In this document: piece by piece, positions 49,435 to 58,112 of the stretch
Layout of the letters: every line of letters begins with the position of its first letter
How positions within the stretch are numbered: position 1 is the first letter of the stretch
Origin: Streptomyces fradiae
Lineage (GTDB): Bacteria; Actinomycetota; Actinomycetes; Streptomycetales; Streptomycetaceae
Length of the DNA stretch: 64,000 bases
Assembly (NCBI RefSeq): GCF_041270065.1
Contig: NZ_CP065958.1
Coordinates: 3,348,001 to 3,412,000, forward strand
Direction of reading: 5' to 3'
Made by a program: the position numbers and the translations under genes
Notes under the pieces: generated by a model
The model's database searches: none
What the model was told of the DNA's origin: nothing
What the model saw: the letters and a program-made list of their open reading frames with translations, nothing else

Positions 49435-50171
49435 CGACCTCCGACTCCCTCGTGGCCGTGGTGAGCGGCGCCGCGTCCGGGATCGGGGCGGCCGCCGCGG
49501 CCGCCCTCGCCGCCCGGGGCATACGTGTCGCCGGCCTGGATCTGAAGCCCGACGAGGTCGCCGCGCCCGCTGTCGGGATCGCCTGCGACGTCACCGACGA
49601 CGCCTCCGTACGCGGGGCGGTCGCGCAGGCCGTCGAGCGCTTCGGCCGGGTCGACATCGTCGTCAACAACGCGGGCATCGCCGCCCAGGGCGACATCACG
49701 GGCAACGACGACGACGAGTGGCGTCGGGTCCTCGACGTGAACGTCATCGGCATGGTGCGGCTCGCCCGTGCCGCGCTGCCGCATCTGCGCGAGTCCCCGG
49801 CGGCCGCGATCGTGAACACCTGCTCCGTCTTCGCGCTGACCGGCGTGCCCCGGCGCACGCTCTACTCCGCGTCCAAGGGCGCGATCTACTCGCTGACCCT
49901 GGCGATGGCGGCCGACCACGTCCGGGAGGGCATACGGGTCAACGCCGTCGCACCCGGCGCCGTCGACACGCCCTGGATCGCGCGGGTCCTGGCGCTGGCC
50001 CCGGACCCGGCGGCGGCGCGGGCCGAGCTGAACGAGCGGCATCCCCTCGGGCGCCTCGCACGCCCCGAGGAGGTCGGCGAGGCCATCGCCTATCTGGCCA
50101 CCTCCGCCTCCTCCGGCACCACCGGCACGGTCCTCACCGTCGACGGCGGCATCCACGCCCTGCGCCTGTAG
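49431..50171 (+). CDS. short-chain dehydrogenase/reductase
   Basis: 246 residues. SGAASGIGAAAAAALAARG binds the cofactor, NNAGIAAQGD follows, and the active site is Ser in NTCSVFALTG with YSASKGA. The C-terminus reads GTVLTVDGGIHA. It overlaps the racemase-like gene by ATGA, so the two are co-translated and probably act in sequence. Confidence 0.92.
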   Translation: MTTSDSLVAVVSGAASGIGAAAAAALAARGIRVAGLDLKPDEVAAPAVGIACDVTDDASVRGAVAQAVERFGRVDIVVNNAGIAAQGDITGNDDDEWRRVLDVNVIGMVRLARAALPHLRESPAAAIVNTCSVFALTGVPRRTLYSASKGAIYSLTLAMAADHVREGIRVNAVAPGAVDTPWIARVLALAPDPAAARAELNERHPLGRLARPEEVGEAIAYLATSASSGTTGTVLTVDGGIHALRL

Positions 50172-50243
50172 CCGCCCGCCGCACGCCGGACGCCGCACGC
50201 GCGGCTGCGCGGCCGCTCCCCCGGCGCCCGTCCCCGCACGCGC

Positions 50244-50282
50244 TTGACCTTCACATCAATGGAAAGGTTTCAGGATCTCGTC
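50244..50282 (+). promoter_or_regulatory. MerR-type promoter/operator for the exporter gene
   Basis: TTGACC (50244-50249) is followed by CCTT-CA-CAT-CA-ATG-GA-AAGG symmetry across 50248-50267. This is the long-spacer layout of MerR-activated promoters. The next 15 bases, including AGGA, give the ribosome-binding site of the MFS gene at 50283. Nearly the same 45 bp precedes the SDR at 52368. Confidence 0.65.
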
Positions 50283-51497
50283 ATGACGAGCACCGCTTCC
50301 CCCGAGTCCCCCACCCGTGACGCCCCGCCGGCCGACGCCGCGAAGCTGCCGATGGCGGCCCTGCTCGCGCTGGCCGTCGCCGTCTTCATCACCAGCCTCA
50401 CCGAGACGCTGCCCGCCGGGCTGCTGCCCGCGATGAGCGACACCCTGCACACCAGCGAGTCGGCCGTCGGACAGACGGTGACCATCTACGCGCTGGGCAC
50501 GGTCCTCACCACCATCCCGCTGTCCGCGGCCACCGCCGGATGGCGCCGCAAGCGCCTGCTGATGGCCTCCATGGGCGCCTTCGCCGTCGCCAACACCATC
50601 ACCGCCCTGTCGGTGAACTACCCGCTCACCCTGGTCGGCCGCTTCCTGGCCGGTGTGGCCGCCGGCCTGGCCTGGGCGCTGCTCGCCGGGTACGCCCGCC
50701 GCATGGTCGCCCCGCACCAGGAGGGCCGCGCCATCGCCATCGCGATGGCCGGCATCCCCGTCGCCCTGTCGCTCGGCGTCCCGGCCGGCACCTTCCTCGG
50801 CAGGATCGCGAACTGGCAGGCGGCGTTCCTCGTCATGACCGGCCTGACCGTGCTGCTCCTGGTCTGGATCGCGGCGATCGTGCCGGACTACCCGGGGCAG
50901 GCGGCGGGCGGCAAGATCCCCGTACGCAGCACCCTGCGGGTGCCCGGTGTCACCCCGGTGCTCTTCGTCATGCTGGTCTTCGTCCTCGCGCACACCATCC
51001 TGTACGCGTACATCGCCTCGTTCCTCGACGACATCGGCATGGGCGACCAGACGGACGCGGCCCTGCTCGTCTTCGGCGTCGCGTCCCTGGTGAGCATCTG
51101 GGTCGTCGGCACCTACATCGCCGCGCACCTGCGGACCCTGACCATCGCCAGCACCCTCCTTGTGGGCCTCGCCGTCGCGGTCCTGGGCGCGTTCTCCGGC
51201 ACCGACGCCCTGGTCTACGTCGCAGCGGCGCTGTGGGGTCTGGGCTGGGGTGGCGTGCCCACCCTGCTGCAGACGGCCGCGGGGCAGGCCGGCGGCGAGG
51301 CGGCCGACGCCGCCCAGGCCATCCTGGTGGTGCTGTGGAACGTGGCCATGGCCGGCGGCGGCATCGCCGGCGGCCTCGTGCTGCAGGCCGTCGGGGTCAC
51401 CCCGTTCCCCTGGATCGTCCTCGCCCTCCTGGTCCCGGTCCTGGTCGTGGTCCTCGCCTCCCGCGCGCACGGCTTCCCCGGAAAGAGCCGGGCCTGA
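50283..51497 (+). CDS. MFS transporter (DHA1/sugar-efflux-like)
   Basis: 404 residues and about 12 membrane helices. LLALAVAVFITSLTETLPAGLLP starts the first, and LVGRFLAGVAAGLAWALLAGYARRM holds the signal of the fourth and fifth helices. Presumably exports the cluster product or a toxic intermediate; nothing in the sequence fixes the substrate. ATG 50283 follows AGGATCTCGTC. Confidence 0.92.
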   Translation: MTSTASPESPTRDAPPADAAKLPMAALLALAVAVFITSLTETLPAGLLPAMSDTLHTSESAVGQTVTIYALGTVLTTIPLSAATAGWRRKRLLMASMGAFAVANTITALSVNYPLTLVGRFLAGVAAGLAWALLAGYARRMVAPHQEGRAIAIAMAGIPVALSLGVPAGTFLGRIANWQAAFLVMTGLTVLLLVWIAAIVPDYPGQAAGGKIPVRSTLRVPGVTPVLFVMLVFVLAHTILYAYIASFLDDIGMGDQTDAALLVFGVASLVSIWVVGTYIAAHLRTLTIASTLLVGLAVAVLGAFSGTDALVYVAAALWGLGWGGVPTLLQTAAGQAGGEAADAAQAILVVLWNVAMAGGGIAGGLVLQAVGVTPFPWIVLALLVPVLVVVLASRAHGFPGKSRA

Positions 51498-51517
51498 CGT
51501 CCGCGACGCCGTACGAA

Positions 51518-51565
51518 AGCCGCGAGGCGCCCCGGCCGGGGGAACGGCCGGGGCGCCTCGCGGCT
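51518..51565. terminator. bidirectional terminator between MFS and SDR genes
   Basis: AGCCGCGAGGCGCCCCGGCCG (51518-51538) pairs with CGGCCGGGGCGCCTCGCGGCT (51545-51565) over six bases. There is no T-run, but this is one of the longest perfect stems in the window and lies between convergent genes. Confidence 0.8.
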
Positions 51566-51582
51566 AATGCAGGGGTGGTCGG

Positions 51583-52368
51583 TCAGGCGGTGTAGCCGCC
51601 GTCGACGGCGAGCGAGGTGCCGGTGACGTAACGGCCGCCGGGGCCCGCGAGGAAGGCCACCGCGGCGGCGATGTCCTCGGCCTCGCCGAACCGGCCCAGG
51701 GCGGTCAGACCGCGCTGGAAGTCGCCGCTCTCGCCGGCGGCCGGGTTCATGTCGGTGTCGATCGGGCCCGGGTCCACGGCGGTGACGGTGATCCCGCGCG
51801 GCCCGAGCTCCCGGGCGAGGGCCTTGGTGAAGCCGATGAGCGCGGTCTTGGCCATCGCCTGGACGACGAAGTTCGAGCCGGGGACACGGCCGTTGAAGCA
51901 CGAGCCGATGCTGATGATCCGGCCCTCGTCGCCCATGTGCCGGGCGGCGGACTGGGAGGCGAGGAAGATCGAGCGGACGTCCACGGCGAGCGCGCGGTCC
52001 AGGTCCTCGGCGGTCACCTCGTCGAAGGCGCCGTAGGCGAGGAAGCCGGCGTTGTTCACCAGGATGTCGATCCGGCCCAGGTCGCGGACCGTCTGCTCCA
52101 CGACCGCCACGGCGGCGTCGGACTCGGTGAGGTCGGCCTGGATGGCGACGGCCTTGCCGCCGGCCGCCTCGATGTCCTTGACGACCGCGCGGGCCTGGTC
52201 GGCGGCCCGGACGTAGGTCACGGCCACGGCGGCGCCGGCGGCGGCGAGCCGCTTGGCCACGGCCGCGCCGATACCGCGGCTGCCGCCGGTCACCAGGGCC
52301 ACCTTGCCGGTCAGCTCGGGCGTCTCGGTCACGGTGCTTCCTCCGTTGGACTGGTTGCTGTTCGTCAT
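51583..52368 (-). CDS. short-chain dehydrogenase/reductase (FabG-like)
   Basis: 261 residues. Cofactor loop VTGGSRGIGAAVAKRL, NNAGFLAYGAF, then SIGSCFNGR and the C-terminal TGTSLAVDGGYTA. The catalytic Tyr-x-x-x-Lys is not obvious: the expected position reads FVVQAMAKTALIG, with Val instead of Tyr before the Lys, so catalysis may be altered. ATG 52368 lies just after a MerR-type promoter copy. Divergent from the MerR gene. Confidence 0.88.
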   Translation of the reverse strand: MTNSNQSNGGSTVTETPELTGKVALVTGGSRGIGAAVAKRLAAAGAAVAVTYVRAADQARAVVKDIEAAGGKAVAIQADLTESDAAVAVVEQTVRDLGRIDILVNNAGFLAYGAFDEVTAEDLDRALAVDVRSIFLASQSAARHMGDEGRIISIGSCFNGRVPGSNFVVQAMAKTALIGFTKALARELGPRGITVTAVDPGPIDTDMNPAAGESGDFQRGLTALGRFGEAEDIAAAVAFLAGPGGRYVTGTSLAVDGGYTA

Positions 52369-52407
52369 GACGGGATCCTGAAACCTTTCCATTAATGTGA
52401 GGGTCAA
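52369..52407 (-). promoter_or_regulatory. MerR-type promoter/operator for the SDR gene
   Basis: On the minus strand TTGACC (52402-52407) leads into CCTCACATTAATGGAAAGG. The dyad is CCT/AGG outside and CAT/ATG inside. It matches the exporter promoter at nearly every position, including AATGGAAAGGTTTCAGGATC. A divergent MerR regulator starts 40 bp beyond it. Confidence 0.7.
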
Positions 52408-52446
52408 GCGGGTCAAATCAGGTACGTACGAGGGGAGTTGACAGGG

Positions 52447-52917
52447 GTGCGGATCGGTGAGCTGTCGGAGCGCACGGGGACCTCGCGGCGGCTGCTGCGC
52501 TATTACGAGGAACAGGGCCTGATCGCCTCGTCGCGCGAGCCCAACGGCTACCGCGACTACGACGAGGCCTTCGTCGACCGGGTCATGCAGATCCGCGGCC
52601 TGCTGGCGGCGGGGCTGCCCACCAGGATCATCAAGCAGATCCTGCCGTGCCTCAGTCAGCCCCGCGCCATCCACTTCGAGGAGGCCACCCCGGAGATGCT
52701 GGCCACCCTCGAGGAGGAGTGCGACCGCATGACCGAACGCATCCGGTGTCTGGAGCGCAACCGCGACGCGGTCTCCGCCTACCTCGCGGAAGTACGCCGC
52801 AGGAAGGCGGAGCGCGTCGCGGCCCGCACCGACACACCGAGCGCGTCGGGGGGTGCGTCCGGCGCACCGAGTACGTCAGTGGGACGAGGCCGTACCGCCG
52901 TACTGGACGGTGTTTGA
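52447..52917 (+). CDS. MerR-family transcriptional regulator
   Basis: 156 residues. The helix-turn-helix is RIGELSERTGTSRRLLRYYEEQGLIASSREPNGYRDY, followed by RVMQIRGLLAAGLPTRIIKQILPCL and a coiled coil. GTG 52447 is chosen; TTG 52438 is upstream in frame. One Cys follows ILP (ILPCLSQP), as in a redox- or drug-sensing subgroup, but a pair for metal binding is not seen. Its 3' end overlaps the FAH-like gene by 42 bp. Likely activates the MFS and SDR promoters. Confidence 0.9.
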   Translation: MRIGELSERTGTSRRLLRYYEEQGLIASSREPNGYRDYDEAFVDRVMQIRGLLAAGLPTRIIKQILPCLSQPRAIHFEEATPEMLATLEEECDRMTERIRCLERNRDAVSAYLAEVRRRKAERVAARTDTPSASGGASGAPSTSVGRGRTAVLDGV

Positions 52918-53763
52918 GAGCACGACGCCGTGGCTGGCCACCTCGATGGTGAGCCGGTCGCCGTCGGCGACCTGGAACCCGTCGTGGAAGCTGCTCAGGT
53001 CGGCGCCGGTCAGCAGGTAGTTGACCAGTCCGGGGCGGCGCAGGGCGGGGAAGGAGAAGGCCCGGTCGACCATGTCCTCGACCGTGAAGTACAGGGCGTC
53101 GGCACCGCAGTCGAACTTGCCCTCCCAGGCGACCTGTCCGGCGCGCTCGATGGTGACGCGGCCGGTGGCCGAGCGCGGCGGCTCGCCGACGAAGAGGTAC
53201 GGCGAGATGCCGGTGTCGCAGAGCTTGCCGGACGGCGTGTAGCCGGGGTGGATCCGGTGCAGGCCGATGTCGCAGAAGTCGTTGCCGAAGGTGAAGCCGG
53301 CGTAGTGGGGCGTGCCGTCGTCGTCGTTGACGTGGACGAGGGCGACCTCGGCCTCCTCGATCAGGATGATCGGCTCGGCGGGGACGACGAGGGGCTGGCC
53401 GGGCGTGCGCAGCCACGAACCGAGGCCCTTGAAGTACCACTTGGGGATCGGCGGCCGGCCGTCGTGCGACTCGATGGCGTCCGCCTTGGACTTGTGGGTG
53501 CCGAGGAAGCCGCTGACCAGCGAGGCGCCGGTGGTCGGAAGGAGCGGCGGCAGGGCGTGCAGCTCGGGGTCGCCGGCGGTGACGGTGACCGTCTCGGCGG
53601 CCTCGACGAGGGCGGTGATCGCGTCCGGTCCGCCGTCGGTGAGGAAGACGTCGAGGAGCGCGCCCTCGGCGACCGCGTGGAGGGTCTGCGGCTCGCCCGG
53701 GGTCTGGATGCCGAGGCTGACGTACCGCCGGTCCCGGTACTCGTATTCGCTGAGGATCAGCAT
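52876..53763 (-). CDS. fumarylacetoacetase-family protein
   Basis: 295 residues. The C-terminal FAH domain has VALVHVNDDDGTPHYAGFTFGNDFCDI and DTGISPYLFVGEPP. The metal-binding Glu in IEEAEVALV is present. The family cleaves C-C bonds or hydrates/decarboxylates dicarboxylates. It is last in the minus-strand biosynthetic run, 30 bp after the aminotransferase. Its substrate here is unknown. Confidence 0.85.
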   Translation of the reverse strand: MLILSEYEYRDRRYVSLGIQTPGEPQTLHAVAEGALLDVFLTDGGPDAITALVEAAETVTVTAGDPELHALPPLLPTTGASLVSGFLGTHKSKADAIESHDGRPPIPKWYFKGLGSWLRTPGQPLVVPAEPIILIEEAEVALVHVNDDDGTPHYAGFTFGNDFCDIGLHRIHPGYTPSGKLCDTGISPYLFVGEPPRSATGRVTIERAGQVAWEGKFDCGADALYFTVEDMVDRAFSFPALRRPGLVNYLLTGADLSSFHDGFQVADGDRLTIEVASHGVVLSNTVQYGGTASSH

Positions 53764-53793
53764 GGGTTCGTGACCTTTCTCAGGTGGTCGGTG

Positions 53794-55092
53794 TCAGATC
53801 GTCGGGACTGATGCAGGGGCAGGTACGTGGACGAGGTCGTGCAGGACCTCCTCGATGCGGTCCAAGGAGGCCTTGATCCACGGGAGTTCGAGGGGTGCGG
53901 AGGAGTGCAGGGCCTGGGTGCGCCGCTCTTCGGTGTCGCCGTAGAGCCGGCTGGTGGCGGCCCTGACGCGCAGGACGCGGTCGGGTTCGCCGAACGCGCT
54001 GCCGGGCAGGACGCCCAGGCCGTGCCGGTCCGCGAGGAGCGCGGCGAGCTCCCCGCCGCCCGACACCCCGTGCGCGGCGGCGAGGTGGTCGCGCAGCGGC
54101 TCGAAGTCCGGGTAGAGGTAGCTGGTGGCGCGGACCGGGGTCAGTGCGGCGCCGGCCGCGGTGAAGTGCCGGTGGACCGCGCGCACCACCGTCTCGTGCA
54201 GGCGCCGGGCCGCCGCCACGTACGCGAGGACCTCGGGCGGCTCCGCGAAGGCGTAGGCGGCGGCCGCCTGGACGGGGGCGGCGGTGGTCGACCAGGTCTG
54301 GCTGGCGACGGCTTCGAGGCGGTCGCGCAGCGCGCGGCCGAGCGGGCCCTCGGGCAGCCGGGCGACGCCCATGCGCCAGCCGCCCACCGCGAGGTTCTTG
54401 GTGAGCCCGGTGGTCACCACGGTCCGCTCGGGCGCGAACACGGCCGGGGAGAGGGCCCGGTCCGCGCCCTCGAAGACGAGGTCGCAGTAGATCTCGTCGG
54501 AGACGATGACCAGGTCCAGGTCCCGGGCCGCCGCGGCGAGCCGGCGCAGGGTGTCCGGCTCGGCGACGGTCCCGGTCGGGTTGTCGGGGAGGGTCACCAC
54601 GACGCACCGCGGATCGCGGCCGGCGGCCCGTGCGGCGGTGACCGCCTCGCGCAGCGCGGCCGGGTCCGGGACTCCGCCCTGGCCGGGCAGCGTGGGTACG
54701 TGGAGCGGCTGCGCGCCGGCGAGCCGGGCCTGGGCCGCGTAACTCACCCAGCTCGGCACCGGTACGACCACGTCGCCGCCGACGGCCAGCATGAGGGCGA
54801 ACAGCACGGGCTTGCTGCCCGGGCCGCAGACCACCATCTCCGGGTCGGTGTCGAGGTTCCGCCGCCCCCAGTAGCCGGCGGCCGCGGCGCGCAGCGCCGG
54901 GCTTCCGGCGACGGGGCCGTAGGCGCCCAGGCCCGCCGCCGCGGCGAGCCGCTCCCGCAGCTCGGGCAGGACGGGCAGGCCGATCTCGCCGCTCGCGAGC
55001 GACAGGACCCGCTCCCCGGCGCGGCGCCGGCGCTCCAGCGCCTCGTCGGCGGCGAGGGTCGCCGACATGGTCACCGGCGCGGGTTGGGACAT
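53794..55092 (-). CDS. class I/II PLP aminotransferase
   Basis: 432 residues. VTLPDNPTGT, SDEIYCDLVFEG and the PLP Lys in TTGLTKNLAVGGWRMG, with Arg in RVRAATSRLYGD for the substrate carboxylate. Start ATG 55092 with GGAGG upstream. A 168-bp leader with two stable hairpins separates it from the ligase gene. Likely converts a 2-oxo acid to an amino acid, or works on an amino-carrier intermediate. Confidence 0.92.
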   Translation of the reverse strand: MSQPAPVTMSATLAADEALERRRRAGERVLSLASGEIGLPVLPELRERLAAAAGLGAYGPVAGSPALRAAAAGYWGRRNLDTDPEMVVCGPGSKPVLFALMLAVGGDVVVPVPSWVSYAAQARLAGAQPLHVPTLPGQGGVPDPAALREAVTAARAAGRDPRCVVVTLPDNPTGTVAEPDTLRRLAAAARDLDLVIVSDEIYCDLVFEGADRALSPAVFAPERTVVTTGLTKNLAVGGWRMGVARLPEGPLGRALRDRLEAVASQTWSTTAAPVQAAAAYAFAEPPEVLAYVAAARRLHETVVRAVHRHFTAAGAALTPVRATSYLYPDFEPLRDHLAAAHGVSGGGELAALLADRHGLGVLPGSAFGEPDRVLRVRAATSRLYGDTEERRTQALHSSAPLELPWIKASLDRIEEVLHDLVHVPAPASVPTI

Positions 55093-55142
55093 GACGGCCT
55101 CCGAAGGCGGGTCGTTCAAGGACAGGAAGGGGAGGGGGAAAA

Positions 55143-55233
55143 CCGGGGGGTGTCGGGGGAGGTGCACCCCCCGGTGGTCGGTGTGGGGCGCCGCACCGCA
55201 CGGGTCAGCCCGTACGGGAACGGTGCGGCGCCC
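55143..55233 (-). promoter_or_regulatory. two tandem hairpins in the aminotransferase leader
   Basis: In the minus transcript GGGCGCCGCACCG pairs with CGGTGCGGCGCCC (55186-55233), enclosing an inner CCCGT/ACGGG stem. Then ACCGGGGGGTG pairs with CACCCCCCGGT (55143-55175). They may terminate or stabilise the upstream mRNA, or attenuate the aminotransferase/FAH part of the operon. Confidence 0.5.
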
Positions 55234-55260
55234 GCGAGCGAGAGCTCGGGCCGCGTACGA

Positions 55261-56892
55261 CTAGTCCGCGTACAGCTTCCTGAGCTCGATCTTGCGGACC
55301 TTGCCCGTCAGGGTCTTGGGCAGGGCCGTCATGACCTCCAGGCGCTCGGGGAAGAACCTGGGGTCCTGGCCGGCCTCGCGCAGATGGGCGCGGATCTCGT
55401 CCAGGGTCGGCGGGGTGCCGCCGGCCGCGACGACGACCGCGAGGATCGGGTCGTCGATGTGGCCGGTCGGGCCGACCACCGCCGCGTCGGTCACCTTGGG
55501 GTGGCCGGCGATGACCGCCTCCAGCTCGGCCATCGGCAGGACGATGCCGTCCCGCATGATGGCGTCCTTGGCGCGGCCGAGGACCCTTATGCCGCCGCGG
55601 CCGTCCTCACGGGCGACGTCGCCGGTGTCGAACCAGCCGTCGTCGGTGAGTTCGTCGTCGAAGACGTCCTGCTGCTTGAAGTAGCCGAGCGCCTGCGACG
55701 CCCCGCGCACCCGCAGCCGGCCGACCGAGGCCCGCACGGTGGGGTCCTGGCAGGCGTCGATCCGTATCTGCATGGAGTCGATCGGCCTGCCGTGGCTGTG
55801 CGCCGCCCAGTCCTGGTTGTAGTCGAGCCGCGTGATGGTGACCGGACCGAACTCGGACATGCCCCATACCGAGTACGTCCGGGCGCCGAAGGTCGCGCGC
55901 AGCTCGTCCACCAGGGGCTGGAGCACCGGCGCCGCACCCGTGATGGTGTGGCGCAGGCTGGACACGTCGTGCGGGTCGCGCTGCTGGACCCGGGCGACGC
56001 CCATGAGGGTGGGCGGCGGCCCGTACAGCAGGGTGGCCCGGTACCGCTCGACCAGGTCGAGCAGTCCGTCGTGGTCCGGTCCGTCCTGGAAGGCGACCGT
56101 GCCGCCGAGCATGACGCCGGCGAGGATGCCCTGGCCGAAGCCGGAGTAGTGCACCAGCGGGGTGGTGACGGCGGCGACCAGGTCGTCGCGGAGCATGAAG
56201 CTGTCCACATAGCCGCGCACGCCCGAGTGGACGGTGTTCTGGCTGTGCACGACACCCTTGGAGAAGCCGGTGGTGCCGGAGGTGAACAGCACCACGAACG
56301 GCTCGTCCGGACGCAGTTGACGATCGATCAGATCGCCCATGCGCCGCTTCTCCCAGTGCACGGAGACGAAGTGGTCGTGGAAGTCGACCGCGCCGTCGGG
56401 GACGTGCCCGTCGAGGACCACCAGGTGCTCGAGCGGCAGCTCGTCGCGCAGCCCGTCGATGGTCTCGGCGAGCGGGTAGCCCTCCCACTCCGGCACGGTG
56501 ACGCACACCTTCGCCTCGGTGAGGACGAGCCGGTGGCGCAGCTCCTCCGCCTGGCAGACGGGCGCGATCGGGCAGATCACGGCGCCGACGGCCATGCAGG
56601 CGAACATCAGCGGCACCATCTCCCACCGGTTGGGCAGCTGGACGGCGACGACGTCGCCGCGCTGCACGCCCAGTTCGAGCAGGGCACCGGCGAACCGGTC
56701 GGTGAGCCGGGAGAGTTCGGCGTAGTCGAGCGTGTCGGTACGGGCCTCGTCGAGGCGGCGGCCGGCGATGGCGAGCTTGCGGGGCCGTTCGCCGGCCTGG
56801 CGGCGCAGGTCGTCCAGGAAGGTCTCGTCGCGCCACCAGCCGCGGCGGCGGAATTCGGCCAGGCGGTCGGCGGCCGAGGGTGTGACACTCAT
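55261..56892 (-). CDS. adenylate-forming ligase (acyl-CoA synthetase family)
   Basis: 543 residues. Core motifs: LFTSGTTGFSKGV (A3), SVWGMSEFGP (A5), WFDTGDVAREDG (A7), GRAKDAIMRDG (A8) and the catalytic Lys in PKTLTGKVRKIEL (A10). It activates a carboxylate with ATP for CoA or another acceptor. No carrier-protein or condensation domain is attached. It overlaps the dehydrogenase stop by ATGA. Confidence 0.92.
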   Translation of the reverse strand: MSVTPSAADRLAEFRRRGWWRDETFLDDLRRQAGERPRKLAIAGRRLDEARTDTLDYAELSRLTDRFAGALLELGVQRGDVVAVQLPNRWEMVPLMFACMAVGAVICPIAPVCQAEELRHRLVLTEAKVCVTVPEWEGYPLAETIDGLRDELPLEHLVVLDGHVPDGAVDFHDHFVSVHWEKRRMGDLIDRQLRPDEPFVVLFTSGTTGFSKGVVHSQNTVHSGVRGYVDSFMLRDDLVAAVTTPLVHYSGFGQGILAGVMLGGTVAFQDGPDHDGLLDLVERYRATLLYGPPPTLMGVARVQQRDPHDVSSLRHTITGAAPVLQPLVDELRATFGARTYSVWGMSEFGPVTITRLDYNQDWAAHSHGRPIDSMQIRIDACQDPTVRASVGRLRVRGASQALGYFKQQDVFDDELTDDGWFDTGDVAREDGRGGIRVLGRAKDAIMRDGIVLPMAELEAVIAGHPKVTDAAVVGPTGHIDDPILAVVVAAGGTPPTLDEIRAHLREAGQDPRFFPERLEVMTALPKTLTGKVRKIELRKLYAD

Positions 56893-58049
56893 CCGAAGAG
56901 CTCCTGGCGGCGGGCGGCGAGCAGCTCGGGCAGCGGGTTGCCCGCGCGCGAGGCGGCGATGTCGAGCAGATCGCGGGTGTTGAGGCGGACCCGGTCGGCG
57001 ACCCAGTCGAAGACCCACTGCTTGCGGGCCTCGTGGGACAGCTCGAAGGGGACCTTGCGGGTGACGGCCAGGGCCGCCGAGCCGGCGCCGCCGATGTTGG
57101 CGATGACACCGGGGACCAGGGCGGCGCCGGACGCGGCGACCTTCTCCTTCGCCTCCGCGCTGGAGGCGAGGTTGGCGCCCTCCACGACCACCCGGGCGCG
57201 CAGCCGGTGCGCGTTCTCGGCGTTGAGGGCGTACTTCTGGGCGGCGAGCACCAGCAGGTCGGCGTCCACGTCGAGCCAGGCGTCGGGCTCGCGGCTCACG
57301 GTGACGTGCTGCGGCAGCCGGGAGTGGTCGATGCGGCCGAACTCGTCGGTGATGGCGACCAGATCGGCGACCGGCAGGCGGTCGGCGCTGATGGTGCCCT
57401 GGACGTCGGCGATGCCGACGACGAGGTGGCCGCGGTCCTCCAGGAAGCGGGCGACGGCACGGCCGACGGCGCCGAAGCCCTGGATCACGACCCGGGCCGG
57501 CTCGGTGCGGCCGCCCGCCTCCAGGGCGGTGAGCGCGGCGACGCCGACACCGTGGCCGGTGCAGTCGATCAGCGGCTCGTAGTACGTACGCCAGTCGATC
57601 GGCATGTCGGGGGCGCCGAGCCGGTAGCGCGGGTCGTAGCCGGCCTCGTCGAAGAAGACGGCGCGGTCGGCCGGGGTGACGCCCATGTCGATGCCGAGGT
57701 GGATGCCGCCGTGCAGCAGCGGCTTGACCGTGCGGCCGAAGGTGCGGAAGGTCTGCTCGCGGCCGGCGCCCTCGGAGTTGGCGGCGGTGGCGACGATGCC
57801 CGCCTTCGCGCCGCCGATGCGCAGGCCCGCGAGGGTGAACTTCTCGGTCATGTCGCGGGCGAGGCCGGCGACCTCCTCCTCGGTGACCCCGGTGGTCATC
57901 CGGGTGCCGCCCATGGCCAGGCCGTCGACGAGGGAGTCGACGACGACCCAGCCCTTGATGCTGCCGCCGCTGCCGTTCAGATGGACGGTGAGGGCGGGGT
58001 CCTTCGGGTGGTCCTGCGAGAGGTCCTGCGGGTTTTCCAGATCACTCAT
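56889..58049 (-). CDS. Glu/Leu/Phe/Val dehydrogenase-family protein
   Basis: 386 residues. GLAMGGTRMTTGVTEEEV, catalytic Lys in RIGGAKAGIVA, and the Rossmann segment VVIQGFGAVGRAVARFLEDRGHLVVGIAD. It interconverts an amino acid and its 2-oxo acid with NAD(P). A CCAGT/ACTGG stem (58052-58070) partly covers the Shine-Dalgarno AAGGA. Start ATG 58049. Confidence 0.92.
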   Translation of the reverse strand: MSDLENPQDLSQDHPKDPALTVHLNGSGGSIKGWVVVDSLVDGLAMGGTRMTTGVTEEEVAGLARDMTEKFTLAGLRIGGAKAGIVATAANSEGAGREQTFRTFGRTVKPLLHGGIHLGIDMGVTPADRAVFFDEAGYDPRYRLGAPDMPIDWRTYYEPLIDCTGHGVGVAALTALEAGGRTEPARVVIQGFGAVGRAVARFLEDRGHLVVGIADVQGTISADRLPVADLVAITDEFGRIDHSRLPQHVTVSREPDAWLDVDADLLVLAAQKYALNAENAHRLRARVVVEGANLASSAEAKEKVAASGAALVPGVIANIGGAGSAALAVTRKVPFELSHEARKQWVFDWVADRVRLNTRDLLDIAASRAGNPLPELLAARRQELFG

Positions 58050-58112
58050 TGCCAGTCCTTTGGATACTGGGATCGGTGGCCGAGGCCAGAAGAGGTGTGG
58101 CCGTCACCGGCG

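Noticed and set aside
53827..57582. A 1251-codon plus-strand open frame opposite the biosynthetic operon
   Set aside because: Antisense to aminotransferase, ligase and dehydrogenase; no motif of its own.
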